This document shows positions 1-8,748 of a DNA stretch of 32,848 bases, piece by piece; the stretch's first letter is position 1; each line of letters begins with the position of its first letter. The stretch spans positions 1 through 32,848 of the forward strand of contig JABDDM010000022.1 in assembly GCA_013287605.1 (NCBI GenBank), written 5' to 3'. This DNA comes from Ignavibacteria bacterium. GTDB taxonomy: Bacteria; Bacteroidota; Ignavibacteria; Palsa-1295. The notes below the pieces were generated by a model. It was not told the origin of the DNA. It saw only the letters and a list, made by a program, of their open reading frames with translations, and did no database searches. The position numbers and the translations under genes are program-made.

Positions 1-1
1 T

Positions 2-1354
2 TTGATGCATCGGATTTGGAAAGATCCGGCAAAGTATCTCGTCGAACAACTGGTTCTTGTCGACGGTACACCTGTCTTCATCATCAATTCCGGACATCAT
101 AACGATCATCGCGGCGGTCCTGATTTTCTTAATGCAGAAATAGCGTTGAGCGGAATCGCTCTGCGTGGTGATATTGAGCTTCATACTTCGCTTGAGGAAT
201 GGTCAGCTCATGGTCACGATGGGGACCAGCGATATGCAAATGTCATCCTCCATGTGATCCTTACTCGCGAAGATGACCATGAAGCTCACCACGCACCTCA
301 TTTGCCGACAATGGCGCTAGCCGACAATCTGCGTTTGAACGAGCGCACCTTGTGGGAGCAGCTCTTTGATTCGCTATACGACCGTGCACCAGAGCTTGCC
401 TGCTTCCCGCACAATCTGCAAGTACCAGTGCGCTTTAAGCGAAAGGTCATCGATCGTTTCGCCGAAGCAAGGCTTGATGAACTTTGCGCTCGATTCGATC
501 CCGGAGAAGATTCGATGTCGGGATTTCTCGAACGAGTTTATGTTCAGACATTCGATGCTCTCGGTTTTTCCGAAAATCGTCTCCCATTCAAACAACTCGC
601 TGAGATCTGCTCGATCGTGAAGTTGCGAAGGCTTCGCGCTTTGACTAATGACGCGAACCGTTTGGCTGGTTTCCAGGCTCTCTTCTTTGGTGCTGCAGGA
701 CTTCTACCAGCCCCGTCTTCCGAATACTCCCCGCGCGCAAATGAGAAGATTATCGAACTCGCCTCGGCATGGGAGTGGGTGACCGATGCACTTGATTTGC
801 CCTTTCTCTTAACGGAAGGCGACTGGGCGTTTTTCAGAATTCGTCCGCTGAATTCACCTCATCGAAGAGTTGCGCTCGCTGCCCATCTCGCGGAGCACCT
901 GTTCTCCATCGATGCCCCGCTAGATCTACTACTGCGCACATTGGAGGACCTCGATGTACCAACAGGTGTCGATCCCTTTTGGGAGCATCATACTTCTTTC
1001 GCAAGCGAATTGGCAGCAGCGCAGAGTCTGCTGGGAGATGAACGAAAGCGGGCGCTTACGCTCAACGTCGCGCTCCCCGCACAAATCGCTCATTCTGGGA
1101 GGTTTATTCAGGAGAACGCCGCACTCGTCAGGTCAAGACGGGAACGCTGGATGTCGACGCGGACTCGCTCCAGCGCACAGTACATAAATGTTGTCAGGCA
1201 GGAACTTCTGGAAAGTGAAAGCGTTAAAACGGTGCGCGAAGAGCAGGGGGCGCTCCTTTTGACACGATCGTTCTGCCAGGAACGTCGCTGCAATGAGTGC
1301 CCGATCGGCCAGAGGCTCATCGAAAAAGGGTGGAATGCTCCACTTGGTGCATGA
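2..1354 (+). CDS. DUF2851 family protein (5' end may be truncated by the window edge)
   Basis: 450-aa ORF. N-terminal 'FIINSGHHNDHRGGPDFLNAEIALSGIALRGDIELHTSLEEWSAHGHDGD' and C-terminal 'CxxxRCNECPIGQRLIEKGWN' match the DUF2851 pattern. Confidence 0.85.
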   Translation: MMHRIWKDPAKYLVEQLVLVDGTPVFIINSGHHNDHRGGPDFLNAEIALSGIALRGDIELHTSLEEWSAHGHDGDQRYANVILHVILTREDDHEAHHAPHLPTMALADNLRLNERTLWEQLFDSLYDRAPELACFPHNLQVPVRFKRKVIDRFAEARLDELCARFDPGEDSMSGFLERVYVQTFDALGFSENRLPFKQLAEICSIVKLRRLRALTNDANRLAGFQALFFGAAGLLPAPSSEYSPRANEKIIELASAWEWVTDALDLPFLLTEGDWAFFRIRPLNSPHRRVALAAHLAEHLFSIDAPLDLLLRTLEDLDVPTGVDPFWEHHTSFASELAAAQSLLGDERKRALTLNVALPAQIAHSGRFIQENAALVRSRRERWMSTRTRSSAQYINVVRQELLESESVKTVREEQGALLLTRSFCQERRCNECPIGQRLIEKGWNAPLGA

Positions 1355-1387
1355 AGTTGACCTCAGGTGTATATTTGCATTTGACAT

Positions 1388-1460
<73 letters not shown>

Positions 1461-1465
1461 CTGAC

Positions 1466-1494
1466 AAAAAGGCCGCTCGCTTGAGTGGCCTTTT
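1466..1494 (+). terminator. Rho-independent terminator-like hairpin downstream of tRNA-Gly
   Basis: AAAAAGGCCgCTCgcttGAGtGGCCTTTT: GC-rich stem followed by a T run. Confidence 0.7.
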
Positions 1495-1535
1495 GCATTC
1501 CGAGGACTCGCTGTCTTCCACCGTATAATTGCTTC

Positions 1536-2732
1536 ATGCCGAACGAGCAGCATAATCCTCTCACCCACGAGCGCTTTGCGCTCACTTCACTGCTGGACTT
1601 TGCCCGGACCCTAACTGCCGATCTTGGAAACGTCGGCATTCTGAAGTCGGTCATTCGGACGATCATGGGGAAGGCCTTGATCAAGGATGCACTCGCCTTT
1701 ATTGCTCACGATGGCGTATTCCAATTAGTGCATCGCGCTGGCTTTGTTGGCTTCCAGATACCCGACACCATGACCGAAGCGGAGATCGGCGCGTGGGCTG
1801 TGACGCACGACAACGCGATCGCTGTGATCCTGAAACTCCGTCCAAGGGAGAACGAGGGCGACGAGTGCATGCTCATTTTTGGTGATTCGATGATGCCAGG
1901 AATGGAGATCGAGAACGAAACGGAATTCCTCGAGTCGATCTCGCGGCTTGCAAACATGGCGATCTCGAATGCTCGGCTCTTCGAGCGGGAGCAGGAGCGC
2001 GAGCGAATTGAAGCAGATCTCAGACTTGCGCGAGAAATTCAGCTTTCACTCTTTCCGCAGGTCTTACCCGAAATATTGCATCTTGATCTTGCGGCCTATT
2101 CGAAATCGTGCGAAGTGGTGGGAGGAGATTACTATGACGCTATCAGGTTGAGTGATCATGAGGTCTTGATCGCGATCGCTGACGTTGTAGGCAAAGGAGT
2201 TGCGGCAGCGCTGCTGATGTCGAGCGTCCAGGCATCGCTGCGGGCGCTGGTCTCGATGATCCGTACAGGTCAGTTGGGGCTGCTTGATGTGGTCGAGGAA
2301 TTGAATCGGCTCCTCTTTGAGAGCACGTCTGCCGAACGCTTTGTCACCGCAGCCTTTGTGATCATCGATACAAAGCGAGAGCGAATTCTATCGGTTGTGG
2401 CCGGACATCCACTTCCGATCATTTTGCATCCCAATGGCAGTACGTCCTCGCTTGAATCCTCCGGTATTCCGCTCGGGATCATTGCCACGTTCCCATATGA
2501 ATTCTATGAGCGCGCATTTAGGCCCGGAGACGCTCTTGTTCTCTATACCGATGGGTTGTCTGAATCAAGGATCGAAGGGAAGGAACTTGGTCCGCAAGGA
2601 ATTGAAACGCTGCTTGTTTCTCGAGGAGGACGCGATTCGAAATCGATCCTTAAGGCCCTTTCATCTAGCACTGATTCAAATCAGAAGGATGACCTAACGC
2701 TGATCGCGGCGGTATTTGATAAGTCGAAGTAG
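1536..2732 (+). CDS. GAF-like sensor plus PP2C-type (SpoIIE/RsbU) serine phosphatase
   Basis: 'LRLAREIQLSLFPQVLP...VVGGDYYDAIRLSDHEVLIAIADVVGKGVAAALLMSSVQASLRAL...LVLYTDGLSES...DDLTLIAA' are RsbU/SpoIIE signatures. Start set to ATG 1536 (MPNEQHN) rather than the longest ORF start at 1485. Confidence 0.9.
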   Translation: MPNEQHNPLTHERFALTSLLDFARTLTADLGNVGILKSVIRTIMGKALIKDALAFIAHDGVFQLVHRAGFVGFQIPDTMTEAEIGAWAVTHDNAIAVILKLRPRENEGDECMLIFGDSMMPGMEIENETEFLESISRLANMAISNARLFEREQERERIEADLRLAREIQLSLFPQVLPEILHLDLAAYSKSCEVVGGDYYDAIRLSDHEVLIAIADVVGKGVAAALLMSSVQASLRALVSMIRTGQLGLLDVVEELNRLLFESTSAERFVTAAFVIIDTKRERILSVVAGHPLPIILHPNGSTSSLESSGIPLGIIATFPYEFYERAFRPGDALVLYTDGLSESRIEGKELGPQGIETLLVSRGGRDSKSILKALSSSTDSNQKDDLTLIAAVFDKSK

Positions 2733-2770
2733 GCGCGTGTGGGAGAGTGTTTAAGAAGTTGAGAAACATA

Positions 2771-2795
2771 ATGGGGCAGCCGATGACTGCCCCAT
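2771..2795. terminator. Hairpin between convergent genes (possible bidirectional terminator)
   Basis: ATGGGGCAG-ccgatga-CTGCCCCAT, perfect 9-bp stem; no long T run. Confidence 0.5.
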
Positions 2796-2806
2796 CCTAA
2801 ATCTAT

Positions 2807-4498
2807 CTAGCGATTGATCACGAGTCGTGTCGATGTTGCGACGCCTTTGTCCGTAATGACTCTGACGGTATAAGTACCTGCATCGAGCGACCGAGTATCG
2901 ACAGATGTTTGAACCAATCCACTCACTGCATATGGGATCGAGCTTGAACGGACAAGCTTACCTAGAACATCATAAACTTCGATCTGCACTGCTGAAGGAT
3001 GCAAGAGACTGAGTGACATCCGCACTGCATCACCTGATTGAGATGGATTCGGAAATATCTTTACGATAGCTGCATCAGGAGAAACAAGCTGCATCGCAAC
3101 TCCGACCTGCGTCAGGATCACGAACGGATCACTCTCCTGTGGTACCGTCTCACCCGCAGCAGGAAGAAGTTTGATCACTGCCTGACTCGTGGCTGGGCCA
3201 GTGACCTTCCAGAGATAGGTCGTATCAGTGATGCTGTGAGCGAGGGTATCCCACGCCGCTCCGCCATTTCGGGAGAGCAGGACGTGGACTGCGGCAACTC
3301 CTCGTTTGGTCCACCGTATCGGAAGATTATCTCCGATGTTCAGCGTATCCTTTGATGTTGGTCGCAAGATTTGGATCGATTTCGCAGCAGCGGCAATAGT
3401 AAAATTGCCCTTTTCAATCGCGACCGGATCTCCATTAAAGGCATCCACGACTTTGATCTTACCCATGGTTGTCGCCGAATCGGGTACAGTCCAATTGACA
3501 GGACTCAGCGTCGAAGTAGCAATGCCACGCCAGGTTGTGCCATTGTCCACTGAGTAATAAACCGTCACCGCACTGATATTCAGCTTCTGGAATTGGATCG
3601 GCACAATAGAAAGGGGAGCGAATGTGTGTCCGTCCAACGCGGAATCGATAATTGCGAGTGAGCGAGCAGGGGGTTTTAGCGTATCAAATTTCTTGAGTAC
3701 GAGACCAGCGGCGGTAACGTGATAATCATCACCTGTGGCTGTCTCTTCGATAAAGGCAACGAGTTTAAGGTCAGCAAGCGCGGAGGCGACGGCTGTACGA
3801 ATGACCTCCGTGTATGTAACTCGCGTAGTTGTTCCGGAGGGTTTTCCCATTAGATTGAGGACGGAATCCACAATCGTAATATAACGAACGACATCATCAT
3901 GATTCGAAGGGCCCGAACCATTGCACTGTGCTTGGTTAACGTTATCCTGTAAAATCGCATAGCGCACTTTGACCGTATCTGTTAAGGCGGACCGACTTGT
4001 GATATCAAGTGTCACAGAGAACGTGCGAGTGGAAGGATCGTAGGTCCCACTTACATACGCGATATCAACGCTCCGTGCTTTGCCAGCTTCCTGATCGATA
4101 CGGGCTTCCCACTCCGACTTGGTCGAGGAAAGCCGAGGCCAGGTATTTCCAAAGTCCGTACGATTGACAGCACATACAAAAACCGGGGTACCGCCCGAGC
4201 CAGATACATTTGCCAACCGCCAGTCCGTTTGCGTTGAGCCTACGGCGATGCGAGCGATAATATCGCCAATGTTCGCGACATGATGATTGAGATGAATCAC
4301 CTCCGAGCCCTTGCTTGAGAGAGTGCTCTTGAAATCCGCATCGAACTGATTTGGCTGAGGGCAAAGGTCAACACTATTGGTGAAGGTCTCGTAGAGAACT
4401 CCGTAGGTAGTTTGAGCGCCCAGTCGAACCGTGCCGATGAGGAAAGAAACAATGAAGGCGAGTGAAGTCAGGAGAAGACGTTTGTGGCAAGTATCCAT
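2807..4498 (-). CDS. Secreted protein with T9SS type A-like C-terminal sorting domain
   Basis: ORF with signal peptide (MDTCHKRLLLTSLAFIVSFLIGTVRLGAQ) and C-terminal 'VQIEVYDVLGKLVRSSSIPY...DAGTYTVRVITDKGVATSTRLVINR'. Start refined from 4579 to 4498. Confidence 0.75.
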   Translation of the reverse strand: MDTCHKRLLLTSLAFIVSFLIGTVRLGAQTTYGVLYETFTNSVDLCPQPNQFDADFKSTLSSKGSEVIHLNHHVANIGDIIARIAVGSTQTDWRLANVSGSGGTPVFVCAVNRTDFGNTWPRLSSTKSEWEARIDQEAGKARSVDIAYVSGTYDPSTRTFSVTLDITSRSALTDTVKVRYAILQDNVNQAQCNGSGPSNHDDVVRYITIVDSVLNLMGKPSGTTTRVTYTEVIRTAVASALADLKLVAFIEETATGDDYHVTAAGLVLKKFDTLKPPARSLAIIDSALDGHTFAPLSIVPIQFQKLNISAVTVYYSVDNGTTWRGIATSTLSPVNWTVPDSATTMGKIKVVDAFNGDPVAIEKGNFTIAAAAKSIQILRPTSKDTLNIGDNLPIRWTKRGVAAVHVLLSRNGGAAWDTLAHSITDTTYLWKVTGPATSQAVIKLLPAAGETVPQESDPFVILTQVGVAMQLVSPDAAIVKIFPNPSQSGDAVRMSLSLLHPSAVQIEVYDVLGKLVRSSSIPYAVSGLVQTSVDTRSLDAGTYTVRVITDKGVATSTRLVINR

Positions 4499-4678
4499 AG
4501 ATGTGCTTCTGGAAGAGTGTACATAATCATTCAAATATAGAAGTTTAATGAGGGATTGATTCCTCCGAATTTGGGCCAATATCGAGGAGTCCTGAGAACT
4601 TGTCGAATATGCACGGCGTTAGGCACCAACTCTGCATTGGCGGGTGTTTCGACGAACGGTTTTGGTAACACAACCGCT

Positions 4679-4752
<74 letters not shown>

Positions 4753-4756
4753 CATC

Positions 4757-4790
4757 GGGCAAGGATGAAGGCTGACGGATGAAGGATGAA
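4757..4790 (+). repeat. Left terminal inverted repeat of IVS-like unit
   Basis: GGGCAAGGATGAAGGCTGACGGATGAAGGATGAA; complementary to 5217-5250 with two mismatches. Confidence 0.9.
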
Positions 4791-4798
4791 GTTGGGGA

Positions 4799-5185
4799 AT
4801 GGAGGAGAGGGATCTGAGGGAGCGTACTAAGGAGTACGCTGTGCGGATTATTAAGCTTTGTTCTACACTTCATGCATCCCGCGAGGCTGAGATTCTTGGT
4901 CGGCAATTGCTTCGGTCGGGGACTTCGGTAGGTGCGCATTATCGCGAAGCCAAACGAAGTAAATCGGATGCTGACTTTGTCAGCAAAATCGATGGAGCGC
5001 TTCAGGAATTGGACGAATCCGGTTACTGGATCGAGTTACTAATCGATGCAGGATTTGTGTCAAAAGCCAAGCTCGAAGATTTATTAAGAGAGACCAACGA
5101 GCTTATCGCGATCTTCACGACAATAGTAAAGAAAGTCAAGGCGCGAAAATCGTTGTCCAATAATTTGAATAGTGTGCAAAGCTGA
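4799..5185 (+). CDS. Four helix bundle protein (23S rRNA intervening-sequence protein / S23-like family)
   Basis: 128 aa: 'VRIIKLCSTLHASREAEILGRQLLRSGTSVGAHYREAKRSKSDADFVSKIDGALQELDESGYWIELLIDAGFV...ETNELIAIFTTIVKKVKAR' matches the IVP/four-helix-bundle pattern (R-S-xx-SVxANxxEA, E-xx-W-x-xLL). Confidence 0.92.
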   Translation: MEERDLRERTKEYAVRIIKLCSTLHASREAEILGRQLLRSGTSVGAHYREAKRSKSDADFVSKIDGALQELDESGYWIELLIDAGFVSKAKLEDLLRETNELIAIFTTIVKKVKARKSLSNNLNSVQS

Positions 5186-5216
5186 AGAAAGAGATGCGAA
5201 TCGTGTGCAAGCACTT

Positions 5217-5250
5217 TTCATCCTTCATCCCTCATCCTTCATCCTTGCCC
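5217..5250 (-). repeat. Right terminal inverted repeat of IVS-like unit
   Basis: TTCATCCTTCATCCCTCATCCTTCATCCTTGCCC, reverse complement of 4757-4790 except two positions. Confidence 0.9.
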
Positions 5251-5257
5251 AAACATG

Positions 5258-5331
5258 GTGGGCGTAGCTCAGTCGGTTAGAGCGCCAGGTTGTGGCCCTG
5301 GAGGTCGTGGGTTCGAGACCCATCGCTCACC
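5258..5331 (+). tRNA. tRNA-His (anticodon GTG)
   Basis: GTGGGCG...GGTTGTGGCCC...GTGGG-TTCGAGA-CCCAT-CGCTCAC-C. A G at 5257 can serve as G-1 opposite C73. Confidence 0.95.
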
Positions 5332-5351
5332 CACCGAACACTTGTGTTCCG

Positions 5352-5377
5352 CAAAGCCCTCGTTAGCGAGGGCTTTG
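5352..5377 (+). terminator. Terminator-like hairpin after tRNA-His
   Basis: CAAAGCCCTCG-ttag-CGAGGGCTTTG, 11-bp stem followed by TTGTT. Confidence 0.65.
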
Positions 5378-5424
5378 TTGTTATGTTGCGAGGCGCCGTT
5401 GTGTCTCGGAAATCTTACTGAATA

Positions 5425-6855
5425 ATGGTACGTGTTCGTTTTGCTCCTTCTCCAACCGGATTTGTTCACGTCGGTTCGCTGCGTACTGCGCTCTATAACT
5501 ATTTGTTCGCGCGACATCATGGCGGGGTGAACGTGCTTCGTATTGAGGATACGGATCGTACACGTCTAGTGGAAGGAGCGGTGGAGAATCTCCTTAGCAC
5601 GATGAAGTGGGCAGGCATCACTTTCGATGAAGGTCCGCAGAATCCTGGGAAGTATGGTCCGTACGTGCAGTCTGAAAAGACAGAAGTCTACCGTGCTCAC
5701 GCCGCACAGCTTGTTGCAAGCGAAAAAGCCTACCCTTGCTTTTGTACAACGGAGCGGCTTGCGCTTGTTCGTGAAAGTCAGCAGGCCGCAGGCATTCCGC
5801 CGATGTACGATCGTCATTGCAGAAATCTTTCGAAGGAAGAGGTCGCCACACGCATCGCTGCTGGCGAACCGCATGTCATTCGGCTACGCGTTCCCATAGG
5901 CGAGCTCATTCGTTTCAATGATATCGTGCGTGGCGACATCGAATTTGATTCAAAGACCATCGACGATCAGGTGCTGATAAAGTCGGATGGCTATCCGACC
6001 TATCATCTCGCGAATGTTGTGGATGATCATCAGATGGAGATCACGCACGTCATTCGTGGCGAAGAGTGGCTGCCATCAACACCGAAGCACGTGCTACTCT
6101 ATCAGGCATTTGGCTGGGAGCCGCCAAAGTTTGCCCATTTGCCACTTCTGCTGAATGCCGACCGCAGCAAGCTTTCGAAGCGTCAGGGAGATGTTGCGGT
6201 TGAGGATTACAAGGACAAAGGATATCTCCCCGAAGCACTCGTCAACTTTGTCGCGTTGCTTGGCTGGAATCCATCGGCTTTCGAAGAGATCTTCACGATG
6301 GAAGAGTTGATCAAGGGCTTCGAGCTTGATCGCGTGAACAAGGGCGGTGCAGTCTTCAACAAGGAGAAGCTTGACTGGATGAACTCCGAATATATCCGCA
6401 AACGCTCACCTGAAGACTTACTAGTTTATGTCAAGCCTCTGATTGAGAAGAAGGGTTACATTGTGAGCGATGAGTATATCCTCGCTGTGATCAAGCTGAT
6501 GCAAGAGCGAGCGCGGACGATTAACGATTTCGTCGAATTCGCAAGCTACTTCTTCGAGCGCCCTACGGAGTACGACGAAAAATACAAATCCAAACACTGG
6601 ACGCCCGATGCGAAAGAGCGTTTGCGAGAAGTGCTGCCGGAATTCGGCGCGCTCAACACATGGTCGCATGATTCACTCGAAGGTGTCATTCGCGCCTACG
6701 CTGAGAAAAGTGGAATCAGCGCTGGCAAATTGATCCATCCGATCAGGCTTGCTGTGACCGGCAGAGGCATGGGCCCAGGACTCTTCGAACTGCTCGAAGT
6801 GATTGGCAAAGAAGAGAGCACGACGAGAATCGGACACGCCCTTGAAGCTCTTTGA
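5425..6855 (+). CDS. gltX: Glutamyl-tRNA synthetase
   Basis: 'RFAPSPTGFVHVGSLRTALYNYLFARHHGG...LRIEDTDRTR' and 'KLSKRQGDVAVEDYKDKGYLPEALVNFVALLGW'. Confidence 0.97.
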   Translation: MVRVRFAPSPTGFVHVGSLRTALYNYLFARHHGGVNVLRIEDTDRTRLVEGAVENLLSTMKWAGITFDEGPQNPGKYGPYVQSEKTEVYRAHAAQLVASEKAYPCFCTTERLALVRESQQAAGIPPMYDRHCRNLSKEEVATRIAAGEPHVIRLRVPIGELIRFNDIVRGDIEFDSKTIDDQVLIKSDGYPTYHLANVVDDHQMEITHVIRGEEWLPSTPKHVLLYQAFGWEPPKFAHLPLLLNADRSKLSKRQGDVAVEDYKDKGYLPEALVNFVALLGWNPSAFEEIFTMEELIKGFELDRVNKGGAVFNKEKLDWMNSEYIRKRSPEDLLVYVKPLIEKKGYIVSDEYILAVIKLMQERARTINDFVEFASYFFERPTEYDEKYKSKHWTPDAKERLREVLPEFGALNTWSHDSLEGVIRAYAEKSGISAGKLIHPIRLAVTGRGMGPGLFELLEVIGKEESTTRIGHALEAL

Positions 6856-6895
6856 TTGCTGGGAGCAATCCTTGCAGGTAGCCTGTTCATCACGC

Positions 6896-7332
6896 GCGCG
6901 CACCATTGGGCAATCGCTCCTTGTGCCATGAGCGATCATGGCTCATACCTTGACTTAAAGAGGAGAGGAAAGTCCGAACTCCGCAGAGCAGCATGCCGGC
7001 CGAGAGCGTTCAGCAATGAGTGCTCAAGTCCGGGCAGTGGTAAATAACCTTCGGGAAAACACCACTGACAGCGCAGTGTCACAGAAAGCAAACCGCCATG
7101 ATGCGAGCAATCGCATTAGGGTAAGGGTGAAAGGGCGGTGTAAGAGACCACCGTTCAGGGAGTGATCCCTGAAGTCACGATAAACCTCATGCGGAGCAAG
7201 ACCATGTAAGAGACCACGACAGCAATGTCGGCTGCTGCTCGCAGCCTGGTCTCGGGTAGGTCGCTCAGATCAATGATTGCCTCCCTTCCGCAAGGAAGGA
7301 CAGACAGAATTCGGCTTATAGATGGTGTGCGC
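6896..7332 (+). ncRNA. rnpB: RNase P RNA (bacterial class A)
   Basis: Conserved 'GAGAGGAAAGTCCGAACTCC', 'GGGTAAGGGTGAAAGGGCGGTGTAAGAGACCACC' and 'ACAGAATTCGGCTTATAGATGG'. P1 ends pair: GCGCGCACCAT (6896-6906) with ATGGTGTGCGC (7322-7332). Confidence 0.95.
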
Positions 7333-7345
7333 AAAAGTGTAATAC

Positions 7346-7663
7346 ATGTCGCGACTAGAACAACTCCAGAAATTTCTTGAGATCGATCCGAACGATAGCT
7401 TCACCCGCTATGCGATCGGACTCGAACTAGCCTCGCTGAAATCCTACGATAAAGCGATCGAACAATTCGAAGCGCTTCGCGCGAGCGATCCCGAGTATGT
7501 AGCCACGTATTATCAACTCGCAAGTGCTTATCGCGAAGATGGCAATAAAGTGAAGGCAGCCGAAATCTATAGCGTGGGCATTACGACAGCTCGCAAGATG
7601 AATGATCTTCATGCAGCAGGCGAGTTGCAGGCTGCGTTGGAAGAAATGGAAGACGAAGACTAA
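7346..7663 (+). CDS. Small tetratricopeptide-repeat protein
   Basis: 105 aa with TPR-like spacing: 'SFTRYAIGLELASLKSYDKAIEQFEALRASDPEYVATYYQLASAYREDGNKVKAAEIYSVGI'. Confidence 0.85.
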   Translation: MSRLEQLQKFLEIDPNDSFTRYAIGLELASLKSYDKAIEQFEALRASDPEYVATYYQLASAYREDGNKVKAAEIYSVGITTARKMNDLHAAGELQAALEEMEDED

Positions 7664-7673
7664 GCAGAAATTT

Positions 7674-8315
7674 GTGAAGAACCAAGCAACATTCAAGGCC
7701 CGCGCTGTTGAATTCTTTATTCGAGAGGAAGTATTGAAGTTCGGTGACTTCACACTGAAGAGCGGCAGGAAGTCTCCCTACTTTTTCAACACTGGCTCGC
7801 TCTGCACCGGCGAACAGCTTGCCGATCTGGGCGAACTCTATGCTGAAAAGCTCAACTCCATCCCTGAATTTCGAGATGCTACAGTGATCTTCGGCTCCGC
7901 CTACAAGGGGATTCCGATCGCAGTCTCGACTGCTATCGCGATCTCGAAACTCGGACGCAAGGGAATGCGTGCGGTGAGCGATCGTAAAGAAGCAAAGACA
8001 CATGGTGATGTAAGTGGTTTTCTCGGTGTCATTAAGCGCGGCGACAAAGTGGTGATCGTCGATGATGTCATCTCGACGGGTGGCACAAAGATCGAGGCAC
8101 TCGAAAAATTAAAAGAGATCGGATGCGAGCCCCTCGGCTTTATCATCGCATTCGACCGTAAGGAAAAACAGCAGGGAAGTAACAAAACAGCGCTCGAATC
8201 TCTCGTGACATCGACTGGTCTTCCAGTTTACCCTCTTGCAACAGCGAGCGACATTGCTCATGTGAAGCCAGAATTCGCTTCAGTCCTCGAAGCCCACTTG
8301 GCTTCGACCGCTTAG
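7674..8315 (+). CDS. pyrE: Orotate phosphoribosyltransferase
   Basis: 'LKFGDFTLKSGRKSPYFFNTG', 'FGSAYKGIPIA' and PRPP motif 'VVIVDDVISTGGTK'. Probable GTG start at 7674; the longest ORF starts at 7602. Confidence 0.93.
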   Translation: MKNQATFKARAVEFFIREEVLKFGDFTLKSGRKSPYFFNTGSLCTGEQLADLGELYAEKLNSIPEFRDATVIFGSAYKGIPIAVSTAIAISKLGRKGMRAVSDRKEAKTHGDVSGFLGVIKRGDKVVIVDDVISTGGTKIEALEKLKEIGCEPLGFIIAFDRKEKQQGSNKTALESLVTSTGLPVYPLATASDIAHVKPEFASVLEAHLASTA

Positions 8316-8716
8316 TTTCCTACTGATGTAATCTGGATCGGCTCCCATGCATCACCGCCGCAGGGTGTGTAGTTGCGGGTGACGTGTTCGTCGAGGATCG
8401 CACAGAGTGTGTTGTCGGCGATGAAATGTTTGCAAGTCGCGCAGAGCGCGTTCCTTGAAGCGCGCCTTACGTCCTTCTGATGCTTCATGAACGAAAGCTG
8501 CGCCGGGTAGATCACGATCACCGCAACACTCACAAAGAACAGCGACCACCAATCGCCATAATTCGGCACATAACTATACAGCGCCCACGCTGCGATGAGC
8601 ACGGCCGTAAACCTTAGAAGTCCCCAGTAAATAATAGCACCCACGTTGGGCAAGTATGAATTATGAAGTATGAAAGGGGAAATTGGGGTTTTGGTTCGGT
8701 GGCTAGCGGTCTGCAA
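8312..8716 (-). CDS. Small membrane protein with C-terminal Cys-rich (CX2C...C...C) domain
   Basis: 134-aa ORF: two hydrophobic segments followed by 'CATCKHFIADNTLCAILDEHVTRNYTPCGGDAWEP'. True start may be internal. Confidence 0.6.
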   Translation of the reverse strand: MQTASHRTKTPISPFILHNSYLPNVGAIIYWGLLRFTAVLIAAWALYSYVPNYGDWWSLFFVSVAVIVIYPAQLSFMKHQKDVRRASRNALCATCKHFIADNTLCAILDEHVTRNYTPCGGDAWEPIQITSVGN

Positions 8717-8748
8717 CCGGGTCTTGTGGCTTGCTGTTAGGCTTGACT

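Larger units (their letters stand above)
4757..5250 (+). mobile_element. Putative IVS-like unit: terminal inverted repeats enclosing a four-helix-bundle protein gene, lodged in a tRNA-tRNA spacer
   Basis: 34-nt terminal IRs at 4757-4790 and 5217-5250, 32/34 complementary, flank ORF 4799-5185. The unit starts 4 nt after tRNA-Arg and ends about 7 nt before tRNA-His. Confidence 0.6.

Noticed and set aside
5269-5520. Minus-strand ORF with '[21 protein letters not shown]'
   Set aside because: Antisense translation of tRNA-His; spurious.
6856-7047. Plus-strand 63-aa ORF (and the 5' parts of minus ORFs 6673-6939 and 6696-6929)
   Set aside because: Plus ORF lies within rnpB; the minus ORFs are antisense to the gltX 3' end and the rnpB start. 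No coding signature.
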